From JBBQZO01 sp038207625 (GTDB taxonomy: Bacteria > Pseudomonadota > Gammaproteobacteria > Burkholderiales > Burkholderiaceae_D): a stretch of 64,000 bases of DNA. The stretch covers positions 1 through 64,000 of the forward strand of contig JBBQZO010000011.1 of assembly GCA_038207625.1 (NCBI GenBank). Reading direction: 5' to 3'. The notes beneath the pieces are model-generated. The model ran no database searches and was not told the DNA's origin. It saw only the letters and a program-made list of their open reading frames with translations. Positions 9,720-18,445 of the stretch are shown here, in pieces (within the stretch, counting starts at the first letter, position 1; the number at the start of each line of letters is the position of its first letter). The position numbers and the translations under genes are program-made.

Positions 9720-11093
9720 TTAATGAACTTCCTTGTTACTATTGTTTTCTTGACCAAGCAGGTGCGCGACCACCCGTTCCATCTTCATGAAACGGGAGCC
9801 TTTGACCAGCACGGTTGCCTGCGCTGCGTTTGCCAATTCGATATCGAGTGCCGCCAACAGATCGTCCAGTTGGACGAAGTGACGCGCGCCGCTGGGTACC
9901 AGATGACGCGCCAGTTCGCCCGTCGCGAGCACCGTGGTGATGCCGCAACTGGCCGCGTAGGCGCCGATTTCTTCGTGAAACTGCTGACCCTGGGAGCCTA
10001 CTTCGCCCATGTCGCCCAGTACCAAAATACGCGGCGCCGGCGCTTGTGCAAGCACGTCGATGGCGGCCCGTACCGAATCGGGGTTGGCATTGTAGCTGTC
10101 GTCGATGATGCTTGCACCCCGCACGCCAGACTTTTTTTGCAATCGCCCCGCCACCGGTGCGAATGTCGTCAATCCGCGAACAATCGCGTCGATTTCGATG
10201 CCGGCGGCCAGCGCGCAGGTGATCGCGGCGAGCGCGTTGCGCACATTGTGCAGGCCGGCGGCGGCCAGCTTAATCGTGAAATTCTGCCCGGCGGCCGACA
10301 CAGTCATATCGCTTCCGAAATCATTCGCTTGCCACGCGCAGTGCACATCGGCGCGCGCGTCGAGTCCAAACGTGAGCGTGCGGCGCGTGCCGGCCAGTTT
10401 GCGCCACAACGGTGTATAGATGTCGTCGCCCGGGAACACGGCCACGCCGTCGCCGGCCAGGGCCGCCAGCACGGCGCCGTTTTCCAGCGCGACCGCTTCG
10501 ACCGTGTGCATGAACTCCTGATGTTCGCGCTGGGCGTTGTTGACCATGCCGACGGTGGGCGCGGCGATCGCGGCCAGCCGGGCGATTTCGCCAGGATGGT
10601 TCATGCCCATTTCGATGACGGCGGCGCGGTCGGTCGCGTCCAGGCGAAACAGCGTCAGCGGCACGCCGATCTCGTTATTGAGGTTGCCGCGCGTGGCCAG
10701 CCGGCCGTCGTCGCCGTAGGCGGCGGCCAGAATCGCCGAAATCATCTCCTTGACCGTGGTCTTGCCGTTGCTGCCGGTGACGCCGATGACGGGAATGGCA
10801 AACTGGCGGCGCCAGAAATTGGCGATCAGGCCCAGCGCGACGAGCGTGTTGGGCACCACCAGCGCGGGCAAGGTCCAGCCTTGCGGCAGCGCTTCGGCCA
10901 CCACGCCGGCCGCGCCCCCTTGCGCCACTTGGGCCAGAAAGTCGTGCGCGTCGAAGTGTTCCCCGCGCAGCGCGACAAACAACGCGCCGGCGCCGGCCTT
11001 GCGGCTGTCGGTCGACACGTTGCTAATCTCAGCGTCGCCGGTCAGCTTGGCGCCGGGGATTACCAAGGCCAGTTGCGATAACAGGGCGCGCAT
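9720..11093 (-). CDS. murF: UDP-N-acetylmuramoyl-tripeptide--D-alanyl-D-alanine ligase MurF
   Basis: Adds D-Ala-D-Ala to UDP-MurNAc-tripeptide, completing the soluble precursor. The 457-residue protein has the Mur ligase loop VTGSNGKTTVKEMISAIL, the VIEMGMNHPGEIARL segment specific to MurF, and the IIDDSYNANPDSVRAA motif. It directly follows murE with a one-base overlap, and its substrate is supplied by ddlB further down the same operon. Confidence 0.96.
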   Translation of the reverse strand: MRALLSQLALVIPGAKLTGDAEISNVSTDSRKAGAGALFVALRGEHFDAHDFLAQVAQGGAAGVVAEALPQGWTLPALVVPNTLVALGLIANFWRRQFAIPVIGVTGSNGKTTVKEMISAILAAAYGDDGRLATRGNLNNEIGVPLTLFRLDATDRAAVIEMGMNHPGEIARLAAIAAPTVGMVNNAQREHQEFMHTVEAVALENGAVLAALAGDGVAVFPGDDIYTPLWRKLAGTRRTLTFGLDARADVHCAWQANDFGSDMTVSAAGQNFTIKLAAAGLHNVRNALAAITCALAAGIEIDAIVRGLTTFAPVAGRLQKKSGVRGASIIDDSYNANPDSVRAAIDVLAQAPAPRILVLGDMGEVGSQGQQFHEEIGAYAASCGITTVLATGELARHLVPSGARHFVQLDDLLAALDIELANAAQATVLVKGSRFMKMERVVAHLLGQENNSNKEVH

Positions 11094-12649
11094 CAGTTGG
11101 TCCTCATCATCGTCACGCGCGCGGCCAAGGCCAGCGCAGCATGGTCGGCGTCGGAAAACGGAATCTTTTTGCCTTTGATGTCCTGGTAGGGCTCATGGCC
11201 TTTGCCGGCCAGCAGAATCACGTCGGCCTTGGCGGCGTGCTTGACGGCCGACAGGATCGCGGCGGCGCGGTCTTCGATCGCCTGCGTGCTCGAGGTCGCG
11301 CTGTGCAAATCCATGCCGGCCATGATCTGCGCGATGATCGTGTGCGGGTCCTCGCTGCGCGGATTGTCGCTGGTGACCAACACGTGATCGGCCACTTGCG
11401 CGTTGGCGCCCATTTGCGGACGCTTGCCCGGGTCGCGATCGCCCCCGCAGCCGAACACGCACCACAGCTGGCCGCCCCGTTCGGTGGCGACCAGGCGCAG
11501 CGCGGTCAGGGTTTTTTCCAGCGCGTCCGGTGTATGTGCGTAGTCGATCACCACCATCGGCGCGTCCTGGCCGACTACTTGCTGCATGCGCCCCGGCGCC
11601 GGCAACAAGGTTTCGAGCGCGTCGACCGCGCTGCGCAGCGCGATGCCCTTGGCCAGTAGCGCACCCAGCACCGCCAGCACATTGCTGATGTTGAACTGGC
11701 CGACCAGCTGGGTCTTGACGGTGGCCGCGCCGAAGCCGGATTCAAGATGAAATTCCGTGCCGCTGTGGCGCGTGCGCAGCGCGCTGGCGCGCAGCATCGT
11801 CACGCCGGCCAGATCAGGCTGGGTGGCGCAATCGTGCAAGGTATAGCCGATCAGCGCCAGCGCGGCGCCAAACTTGGCCTGCAGATGCGCCACCAGACGC
11901 AAACCGGCCGCGTCGTCCAGGTTCAGCACCGCCGTTTTCAAACCGGGCCACTCGAACAGCATCGTCTTGGCCGCTTCGTAGCTGGCCATGTCGCCATGGA
12001 AGTCCAGATGGTCGCGCGTCAGATTGGTAAATAGCGCCGTGTCGAAGTGCATGCCGGCCGCGCGTGCCTGCACCAGCCCGATCGAGGACACCTCGATGGC
12101 CACCGCGCCGGCGCGCTGGGCGCGCATCTCGTCGAGTTTGCGCGCCAGCAGCACCGCGTCGGGCGTGGTGTAGCCGGTCACGTCGAACTCGAGCTGGCCA
12201 CGCAGCTTGCACAGGCCCACGCCCAGCGTGCCGATCACGGCGGTGGGCACGCCGCAGCGCGCCAGTGCCTGGCCCAGCCACAGCGCGCACGAGGTCTTGC
12301 CGTTGGTGCCGGTCACGCCCACGCTGTACATGGTGGCGTCGGGCGCGTCATAGAACGCGTGCGCCAGCGGGCCGGCTTGTTGTTTCAGGTCGGCCACGGC
12401 CAGATGCGCCACGGTCAGACTGTCGTCCCACGCATAGTTCTGCGCCTCGAACACGATCGCGCGCGCGCCGCTCTCGATGGCGCTGGCGATGAACGCGCGG
12501 CCGTCGCCGGCGTCGCCCGGATAGGCGAAAAACACGTCGCCCGGCTTGATGCGGCGCGAGTCGGAGGCCAGTTGCGCGTCCGGCGCGCTCTGGCGCAGCC
12601 ATGAAATGATGTCTTGCATAGTCTGTTGCTGGGTCATTGCCGTCATCAC
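11093..12649 (-). CDS. murE: UDP-N-acetylmuramoyl-L-alanyl-D-glutamate--2,6-diaminopimelate ligase MurE
   Basis: Adds the third peptide residue to the peptidoglycan precursor. The 518-residue protein contains the ATP loop VTGTNGKTSCALWLGQAL, LTRDHLDFHGDM, VVIDYAHTPDALEKTL, and the meso-diaminopimelate-selecting motif TSDNPRSEDP, so meso-DAP rather than lysine is the expected substrate. Two Met codons follow the first within ten residues (MTAM, MTQQQT), so the exact start is uncertain by a few codons. It overlaps ftsI by four bases. Confidence 0.96.
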   Translation of the reverse strand: MMTAMTQQQTMQDIISWLRQSAPDAQLASDSRRIKPGDVFFAYPGDAGDGRAFIASAIESGARAIVFEAQNYAWDDSLTVAHLAVADLKQQAGPLAHAFYDAPDATMYSVGVTGTNGKTSCALWLGQALARCGVPTAVIGTLGVGLCKLRGQLEFDVTGYTTPDAVLLARKLDEMRAQRAGAVAIEVSSIGLVQARAAGMHFDTALFTNLTRDHLDFHGDMASYEAAKTMLFEWPGLKTAVLNLDDAAGLRLVAHLQAKFGAALALIGYTLHDCATQPDLAGVTMLRASALRTRHSGTEFHLESGFGAATVKTQLVGQFNISNVLAVLGALLAKGIALRSAVDALETLLPAPGRMQQVVGQDAPMVVIDYAHTPDALEKTLTALRLVATERGGQLWCVFGCGGDRDPGKRPQMGANAQVADHVLVTSDNPRSEDPHTIIAQIMAGMDLHSATSSTQAIEDRAAAILSAVKHAAKADVILLAGKGHEPYQDIKGKKIPFSDADHAALALAARVTMMRTN

Positions 12650-14424
12650 AGTGCCTCCTCGAGAGGGTGTTCCGGAATGACGATATTGGTGATCGGTGAA
12701 TCGGGTGTCACGTTGGCCGCGCGCAGCGCGTTGGTGGCGATCGACGCAAACGTCGGCGCGGCGACGTCGCCGCCCACGTGGCCGCCCGTCGATGGCTCGT
12801 CGATCATCACCGCGATGATGAAACGCGGTGCCGACATGGGCGCGATGCCGACGAAGGAAGCGACGAATTTGGTCTGCGAATAGTGCCCGCCCACCAGCTT
12901 TTGCGCCGTGCCGGTCTTGCCGCCGATGCGATAGCCGGCCACCTGGGCCTTGGGCGCGGTGCCGGTCGGGCTGACCACGGTCTCCAACATGGCGCGCATT
13001 TCGGCGGCGGTCTTGGCCGACACCACATGCTGACCAGTGGGCAGCTCGGTCACTTTCTGAAACGACAGCGGAATGATGTCGCCGTCACGCGCAAAGATCA
13101 TGTACGAGCGCGCCAATTGGATCAGCGACACCGAGATGCCCTGGCCGAACGCCATATTGGCCTGTTCGATCGGACGCCAGCCCCGGTACGGACGCACCCG
13201 CCCGGCCACGGCGCCGGGGAAGCCGAACTTCGGCTGCTGCCCGAAGCCGGACTTGGTGAACATTTCCCACATTTCCTGCGACGGAATCGGCAGCGCGATC
13301 TTGGCCATGCCGATGTTGGACGATTTCTCGATGATTTCCGACACCGTCAGCACGCCGTGCGAGTGCGAATCGTGGATCGTCTTGTCGCCGATGGTCATGT
13401 AACCGGGCGAGGTCTGATACGACGTGGTCGGCGTGACACGGTCGGTGTCGAGCGCCAGCGCGGCCGTAAACGGCTTCAAGGTCGAGCCGGGCTCGAACGT
13501 GTCGGTCATCACGCGGTTGCGCAACTGGTCGCCGGTCAGCACGGCGCGGTTGTTGGGGTTGTAGGCCGGCCAGTTGGCCAGCGCCAGCACTTCGCCCGTA
13601 TGCACGTCCAGTACCACCGCGCCGCCCGCCTTGGCGTGGTATTTTTCGACCGCGTCGCGCAGCTGGGTGAAGGCGATGTACTGGATCTTGCTGTCGACCG
13701 ACAGCGCCAGGTCCTTGCCGTCATGCGGCTCGCGCACGAAGCCGATGTCCTCGACGATGTGGCCGAGGCGGTCCTTGATCACGCGCCGGCTGCCGGTCGA
13801 ACCAACCAGGTTCTTTTGCTGGGCCAGCTCCATGCTTTCCTGGCCCACGTCCTCGACGTTGGTAAAGCCCACCAGATGGGTCATCACTTCGCCTTGCGGG
13901 TAGAAGCGTTTGTACTCCTTGCGCGTTTGCAGACCGTCGATGTCGAGCTTGTTGACCTGGTCGACGACGTCCTGCTCGACCTGGCGCTTCAGGTAGACAA
14001 AGCCGCGGTCCGAATCGAGCTTCTTGTGCAGGTCGGCGTCGCTCATGTCGAGCAGCTTGGCCAGCGCGCGCAACTGGGCCGGGTCGGCCTTGAGCACGTC
14101 CTCGGGAATCGCCCAGATCGCCTTGACCGGCATCGACGAGGCCAGCACCTGGCCGTTGCGGTCGGTGATCTTGCCGCGCGTGGCGGGCAGCTCGATGGTG
14201 CGCGCGTAGCGGATCTCGCCCTGCTTTTGCAGAAATTGCGTGGTCCAGCCCTGCAGCCACAGCGCGCGTCCGGCCAGCGACGCGAAGGCGACAAACATCA
14301 CCACCAGCACCACGCGCGAACGCCAGTTGGGCAGGCGCACCGCCAGCACGGGGCTTTGCGAAAACGACATGCCCTTGGACGCGGCTACCCGCGCGCTGCT
14401 TGGGCCGTGCGCGCCACGCTTCAT
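12646..14424 (-). CDS. ftsI: peptidoglycan D,D-transpeptidase FtsI (PBP3)
   Basis: Septum-specific class B penicillin-binding protein; cross-links new septal peptidoglycan and partners FtsW. The 592-residue frame has a cytoplasmic tail, one membrane anchor at about residues 36-58 (VVLVVMFVAFASLAGRALWL), a PBP dimer domain starting RGKITDRNGQVLA, and the three transpeptidase motifs: STLK (in EPGSTLKPFT) with the catalytic Ser, SSN (in IEKSSNIGMAKI) and KTG (in GGKTGTAQKL). It overlaps ftsL (ATGA) and murE. Confidence 0.97.
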   Translation of the reverse strand: MKRGAHGPSSARVAASKGMSFSQSPVLAVRLPNWRSRVVLVVMFVAFASLAGRALWLQGWTTQFLQKQGEIRYARTIELPATRGKITDRNGQVLASSMPVKAIWAIPEDVLKADPAQLRALAKLLDMSDADLHKKLDSDRGFVYLKRQVEQDVVDQVNKLDIDGLQTRKEYKRFYPQGEVMTHLVGFTNVEDVGQESMELAQQKNLVGSTGSRRVIKDRLGHIVEDIGFVREPHDGKDLALSVDSKIQYIAFTQLRDAVEKYHAKAGGAVVLDVHTGEVLALANWPAYNPNNRAVLTGDQLRNRVMTDTFEPGSTLKPFTAALALDTDRVTPTTSYQTSPGYMTIGDKTIHDSHSHGVLTVSEIIEKSSNIGMAKIALPIPSQEMWEMFTKSGFGQQPKFGFPGAVAGRVRPYRGWRPIEQANMAFGQGISVSLIQLARSYMIFARDGDIIPLSFQKVTELPTGQHVVSAKTAAEMRAMLETVVSPTGTAPKAQVAGYRIGGKTGTAQKLVGGHYSQTKFVASFVGIAPMSAPRFIIAVMIDEPSTGGHVGGDVAAPTFASIATNALRAANVTPDSPITNIVIPEHPLEEAL

Positions 14425-14693
14425 GGCGCACCTTCGGTCAGGTATTGCGTGCGCGCCGGGCTCAAAGTCGTCATGCCCAGGTCAGTGCGGGCGATGTGTT
14501 CGATGCGTTCGTGCTTGCCCAGCGTGGACTGGTCCAGCTGCAGCTGCGACCAGTCGATGTCGAGCTGGCGCGCCTGCGCTTGCGAGCGCTCCAGTTCGAT
14601 GAACAGGTGGCGCGCCTGATACTGGGCGTTCACCAGCGACAGCGCGCACGCCACCAGCAGCGTCACCAGCAGCACATTGAGCTTGCCGCTCAT
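14421..14693 (-). CDS. ftsL: cell division protein FtsL
   Basis: Small bitopic divisome protein that forms a coiled coil with FtsB and activates FtsWI. At 90 residues it has the expected size. One membrane helix (about residues 6-22, VLLVTLLVACALSLVNA) is followed by a Gln/Leu/Glu-rich helical region with leucine-zipper spacing. The position between rsmH and ftsI with four-base overlaps on both sides supports the call, because FtsL sequences are poorly conserved. Confidence 0.92.
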   Translation of the reverse strand: MSGKLNVLLVTLLVACALSLVNAQYQARHLFIELERSQAQARQLDIDWSQLQLDQSTLGKHERIEHIARTDLGMTTLSPARTQYLTEGAP

Positions 14694-15652
14694 GGCTTGG
14701 CCTTGCTCGCCAGGCGCTGCGCGACGCGCATCACGGCCGAGCGCGAGCGCGGGTTGGCGGCCACTTCAGCGTCGGACGGCTTGATCTTGCCGATCAACTT
14801 CATTTCCGGCTGGGGCAGGTCGACGGCGCGGATCGGCAGGCGCCGGTCCGGCTGCGGCAGCGTGACCTTGCTGGCCAAAAACTGCTTGACCATGCGGTCT
14901 TCCAGCGAATGAAAACTGATCGCCACCAGGCGCGCGCCGGGCGCGAGCACGGCGTACGCCTGATTTAAGCCTGTCTCAAGGTCTTCAAGCTCTTGATTGA
15001 TGAAAATCCGGATAGCCTGAAAGGTACGGGTGGCCGGATCCTTACCCTTTTCCCGTGTTTTGACCGCGTTTGCCACGATAGCGGCAAGCTGTCGTGTGCT
15101 TGAAATTGGCTCGACTGCCCGGCGAGCAACAATCGCCTTTGCAATCTGAAAAGCAAACCGTTCTTCCCCATATTCGCGTATCACCTTTTCTAATTTTTGC
15201 TCGGTTTCAACGGCCAGCCAGGCGCTGGCCGACATGCCGCGCGTGGTGTCCATGCGCATGTCGAGCGGTCCGTCGTTGCGAAAACTAAAACCACGCGTCG
15301 CGTCGTCCACTTGGGGCGACGAGATGCCCAGATCAACCAGCACGCCATCGACCTGGGTGACGCCGCGCGCGGCCAGGCTGGCGACCATCGTGGCGAAACT
15401 GTCGTGCACGATTTCGAAGCGCGGATCGTCCATCTGTTCGGCCGTGGCGATCGCCTGCAAATCCTTGTCGAACGCGATCAGGCGCGCCTTCGGGCTCAGG
15501 CGCGACAGAATCAGGCGGCTGTGACCGCCGCGCCCGAAGGTGCCGTCAACGTAGATGCCATCGGCGCGCGCGCCCGTCAGGTCGAGCGCGTCAACGGCTT
15601 CTTCGAGCAATACGGTCTGGTGTTGAAAGGATGCTTGCGCCAACGTCGTCAT
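14690..15652 (-). CDS. rsmH: 16S rRNA (cytosine1402-N4)-methyltransferase RsmH
   Basis: SAM-dependent methyltransferase modifying C1402 of 16S rRNA. The 320-residue protein starts MTTLAQASFQHQTVLLEEAV, has the SAM-binding motif GIYVDGTFGRGGHSRLIL, VLVDLGISSPQVDDATRGFS, and ends with the RsmH signature SFHSLEDRMVKQFL. The frame is open 34 codons further up, but that extension would run into mraZ. Bases about 14961-15212 inside the gene are strikingly AT-rich for this genome, about 49% GC against roughly 65-75% on either side, and use rare codons such as TTA. The protein sequence there is nevertheless normal for the family. Confidence 0.96.
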   Translation of the reverse strand: MTTLAQASFQHQTVLLEEAVDALDLTGARADGIYVDGTFGRGGHSRLILSRLSPKARLIAFDKDLQAIATAEQMDDPRFEIVHDSFATMVASLAARGVTQVDGVLVDLGISSPQVDDATRGFSFRNDGPLDMRMDTTRGMSASAWLAVETEQKLEKVIREYGEERFAFQIAKAIVARRAVEPISSTRQLAAIVANAVKTREKGKDPATRTFQAIRIFINQELEDLETGLNQAYAVLAPGARLVAISFHSLEDRMVKQFLASKVTLPQPDRRLPIRAVDLPQPEMKLIGKIKPSDAEVAANPRSRSAVMRVAQRLASKAKP

Positions 15653-15662
15653 TGCGGCGCCT

Positions 15663-16091
15663 TCAGAAAGAGAAATTGGAGAGTACATCGGGCATGCCGC
15701 CCGCGATGGCGGCCTGCTCGTCTTCGGCCAGCTTGACCGCATCCCAGATTTCAAAGTGACTGCCCATGCCCAGCATCATCACGTCGCGCGCCAGGCCGAC
15801 GGCGGCGCGCAATTCGGGAGCGATCAGGATGCGTCCGGCGCCGTCGATCTCGACGTCGCAGGCATTACCGAGGAAAATGCGTTGCCAGGCGCGCGCCGAC
15901 ATGGGCCAGGCGGCGATCTGCTCGCGGTGCGCTTCCCAGACGGGACGCGGAAACACCAGCAGGCAACCTTGCGGGTGGCGGGTAAGCGTGAGGCGGCCTT
16001 CGCACTGAACTGCCAGTGCGTCACGATGCTTGGCAGGCACGGAGAGCCTGCCTTTTGCATCGAGATTGATTGCGGACGCGCCTTGAAACAC
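15663..16091 (-). CDS. mraZ: transcriptional regulator MraZ
   Basis: First gene of the dcw operon; a double AbrB-like ring protein that binds repeats in its own promoter and represses the cluster. The 142-residue frame starts with GTG at MFQGASAINLDAKGRLSVPA and contains a second copy of the SpoVT/AbrB-like motif (FLGNACDVEIDGAGRILIAP), both diagnostic. The stop lies 10 bases before the rsmH start. A TGNTACAAT-like extended -10 on the minus strand (16112-16117) lies close upstream, and the binding boxes are at 16155-16190. Confidence 0.96.
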   Translation of the reverse strand: MFQGASAINLDAKGRLSVPAKHRDALAVQCEGRLTLTRHPQGCLLVFPRPVWEAHREQIAAWPMSARAWQRIFLGNACDVEIDGAGRILIAPELRAAVGLARDVMMLGMGSHFEIWDAVKLAEDEQAAIAGGMPDVLSNFSF

Positions 16092-16154
16092 GGATTAGCC
16101 TTAGCCTTTGAATTGTATCAGTTGTCGTTATTGTGGAGGAGGATGGTGAAAACA

Positions 16155-16190
16155 CCCCACAAAATTACACTTTTTCACACAGTTTCCCAC
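16155..16190 (-). promoter_or_regulatory. MraZ-type operator: four GTG-start boxes at 10-bp spacing
   Basis: Read on the minus strand, four hexamers GTGGGA, GTGTGA, GTGTAA and GTGGGG begin exactly 10 bases apart (complements at 16185-16190, 16175-16180, 16165-16170 and 16155-16160). MraZ is known to recognise GTGGGN-type repeats spaced about one helical turn ahead of mraZ. The outer two boxes match that consensus and the inner two are degenerate. The array ends about 64 bases before the mraZ GTG start. Autoregulation of the dcw cluster is inferred from this placement. Confidence 0.82.
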
Positions 16191-16612
16191 TTTAGATGAT
16201 GGTTTCTTGGTGGTCAAGCGGTTTCCAAACTGCAAAATCGGAAATAAACTAATGAAGTCAAGGACTTAGCGCACTTCCTTGAAGCGCGCTAAAGTGAAAA
16301 TGTGTCGATAAATTAGGCACTTACAAACCATAGTGAATGTGCCACCTCATCTATACACATGGGTTTATGTGTGGCATGGAGGTTAAATCCTCGCATAAAA
16401 AAATATTAAAATATTTGCACGTAGTTGCCGAGCGACAACAAACTATTTCCGTGCGGAAATTGCACAAGCAGCCCATCCGAGGTAGGATGAAGGTGTCCGC
16501 GCAGCGTCTTTCCAACGCGTCCCAGGCCCGCCCGAACGGGGCCTGAACCGATTACGCACGACGCCGCGCGCCATCTGCGGGTGGCCTTGCCGGTGCCCGC
16601 GAGGAGATTGCC
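16191..16612. other. AT-rich intergenic region between divergent mraZ and AAA ATPase gene
   Basis: About 420 bases with much lower GC than the flanks. It holds several short inverted repeats: TTAGCGC at 16266-16272 against GCGCTAA at 16286-16292, and ACACAT/ATGTGT around 16354-16371. An A/T run lies near 16398-16421. It probably carries the divergent promoters. A 69-codon open frame at 16337-16546 has no recognisable features and is not called as a gene. Confidence 0.5.
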
Positions 16613-17563
16613 GTGAGCATCACCCTTGCCCGTACCCGCACCGTGTATGACATCGGCGCCGTCCAGGGCGCGCTGGACGCCTGTCGCGGTCGCTCCCCTG
16701 AACTCGAAGCGTTTTACCAACGCATGCTCGGCAGCGGCGCGGAACGCTTCGTGACCACCCCCTCCTCGCCCGACGCGCTGGCGCCGCTGGCCGACGAATG
16801 CCCCAACTTCGGCATCGTGCTCGACGACCTGACGCGCTACCTGGCGCTGGCGCACGCGGGCGACGCGGGCCTGAACGTGATGCCGCTCTTACTGTTGGGC
16901 GAGCCGGGCGTGGGCAAGACCCACTTCGCCAAGCGGCTGGCCAGCGCGATCGGCACCGACTGCGAACTGATCAGCATGAACACGCTCTCGGCCGGTTTCG
17001 TCATCACCGGCAGCTCGGCCAGCTGGAAGGGCGCCAAATGCGGCAAGGTGGCCGAACGGCTGGTGCGCGGCCAGTACGCCAATCCGGTGGTGGTGCTCGA
17101 CGAAGTGGAAAAAGCCACCGGCTCGTCGCAGTCCGACCCGCTGGCGGCGCTGTACCAGTTGCTTGAGCCGGAAACCTCGCGCGCCTTCCGCGACGAATTC
17201 ATCGACGTCGAGATCGATGCCAGTCAAATTTTTTGGGTGCTCACGGCCAACAGCACCGAAGGCATCCCGGCGCCGCTGCTCAATCGCATGGCGGTCTACG
17301 AGGTGCCCTCGCCCACGCCCGAGCAGGCAGCAGCCATCGCCCAGCGCATCTACGCGGCCTTGCTGCGCGAACTCAAACTGTGCAAGTTCGCCGGCCAGCT
17401 GGGCGAGGCGGCGCTCGACAAACTGGCGCACGTGTCGCCGCGCGACCTGCGCAAGACGCTGCTCGACAGCCTGGGCTACGCGGTGTCGGCCGGCCACGAC
17501 GACGTCAGCGCCGACGACATTCACCTGAAACCACCGCCGGGCCGGGCCCGCATCGGTTTCTGA
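16613..17563 (+). CDS. orphan AAA+ ATPase with Lon-type ATPase domain
   Basis: The 316-residue protein has a Walker A loop LLLGEPGVGKTHFAKRLA at about residues 99-116, Walker B VVVLDEVEKATG at about 161-172, the Lon-like segment DPLAALYQLLEPE, sensor-1 LTANSTEGIPAPLLNRM, and a C-terminal lid with a sensor-2 Arg in SPRDLRKTLLD. The order and wording resemble the ATPase core of Lon, but there is no Lon N-domain and no S16 protease domain with Ser-Lys dyad. The first 90 residues are not recognised. It could be a remodelling ATPase or chaperone of unknown client. It is divergent from mraZ and has no obvious operon partner. Confidence 0.75.
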   Translation: MSITLARTRTVYDIGAVQGALDACRGRSPELEAFYQRMLGSGAERFVTTPSSPDALAPLADECPNFGIVLDDLTRYLALAHAGDAGLNVMPLLLLGEPGVGKTHFAKRLASAIGTDCELISMNTLSAGFVITGSSASWKGAKCGKVAERLVRGQYANPVVVLDEVEKATGSSQSDPLAALYQLLEPETSRAFRDEFIDVEIDASQIFWVLTANSTEGIPAPLLNRMAVYEVPSPTPEQAAAIAQRIYAALLRELKLCKFAGQLGEAALDKLAHVSPRDLRKTLLDSLGYAVSAGHDDVSADDIHLKPPPGRARIGF

Positions 17564-17777
17564 GTCCTGGTGTCAGCGCAACTAGCCTCTTCTACCTCCG
17601 AGTTGAGCCGCATCTGGCATGGTCGCCCATTCGGGTGACATGCTGCCCTTCAAGCGCCGCGCGAGTGCCGACAATGATCTGTATGCCAGCGTTGCCAACT
17701 GGCGCTAGCATGCAAGCAATTTCACATGCCGTCCGATTCGGCGTCCTGCGCTTGCATGCGCCGTCTACAGGTAACGC

Positions 17778-18158
17778 TTGATCAAACTACTGTTTCGCTG
17801 CGCAACGCTCATCGTCGCAGTGATGCTTGTGCTTGATATCGCGCTGCCAGCCAAGACCGAGTCGCTTCGAGTGGATCGGCACACGATCAATTCCCGTCGG
17901 AGTCGATCCGGCGATGGGATCGAGTTCATCGGCGACACGGTCCCACGCTGTTCGGCCGATTATTCGACCTACGGCAAACGCAAGGACGGCGATACCGTCG
18001 ACGTTCCGACCATCAAACTACTCCACCATTGCCTGCGCATCACCCAGGGCGACGCGCTACTCGTCGATGAACCACACTGGAAATTCATACGACTCCTGGG
18101 CAGCGCCGCAATGATCGCCTCGGCGATCGCATTGATCAGGGATCACACCCGGATTTGA
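17778..18158 (+). CDS. small membrane protein of unknown function
   Basis: Not recognised. The 126-residue frame begins with a hydrophobic segment (residues 3-24, KLLFRCATLIVAVMLVLDIA) that may be a membrane anchor or uncleaved signal. A polar middle with two Cys residues (RCSADYSTYGK and HHCLRITQGD) follows, then a second hydrophobic helix near the C terminus (LLGSAAMIASAIAL). The apparent start is TTG, so the true start is uncertain. It stands alone, with about 210 bases free upstream and 290 downstream. Confidence 0.5.
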   Translation: MIKLLFRCATLIVAVMLVLDIALPAKTESLRVDRHTINSRRSRSGDGIEFIGDTVPRCSADYSTYGKRKDGDTVDVPTIKLLHHCLRITQGDALLVDEPHWKFIRLLGSAAMIASAIALIRDHTRI

Positions 18159-18445
18159 AACCTTACCCAATCAGTCCCGTCGCACCGTGAGCGTGCTCGG
18201 TTCGCCTATTTTTATGTGAAGGCTATCTCGTGGAGCACCTTTATCTGGGTACGAGAAATCGCGCCGCGCCGTTTGGCCTTCGCAGCGCGTGCGCGCAGCG
18301 CAAGCTGTTGACAGCGTGCGCACGCGATGGATTATCATTTGCCAGCGCGCCGCCCCAAGCCAGCCAAGTGACTGGTACGATGCAGTCGAGACGTCTTCTG
18401 ACGCGCCCGCCCAGCGAAATTGACACATTCATCGAAGCATTGATC

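Noticed and set aside
16337..16546. 69-codon frame in the mraZ-AAA gap
   Set aside because: AT-rich intergenic DNA with inverted repeats; no ribosome site or family match, and the start lies among promoter-like elements.
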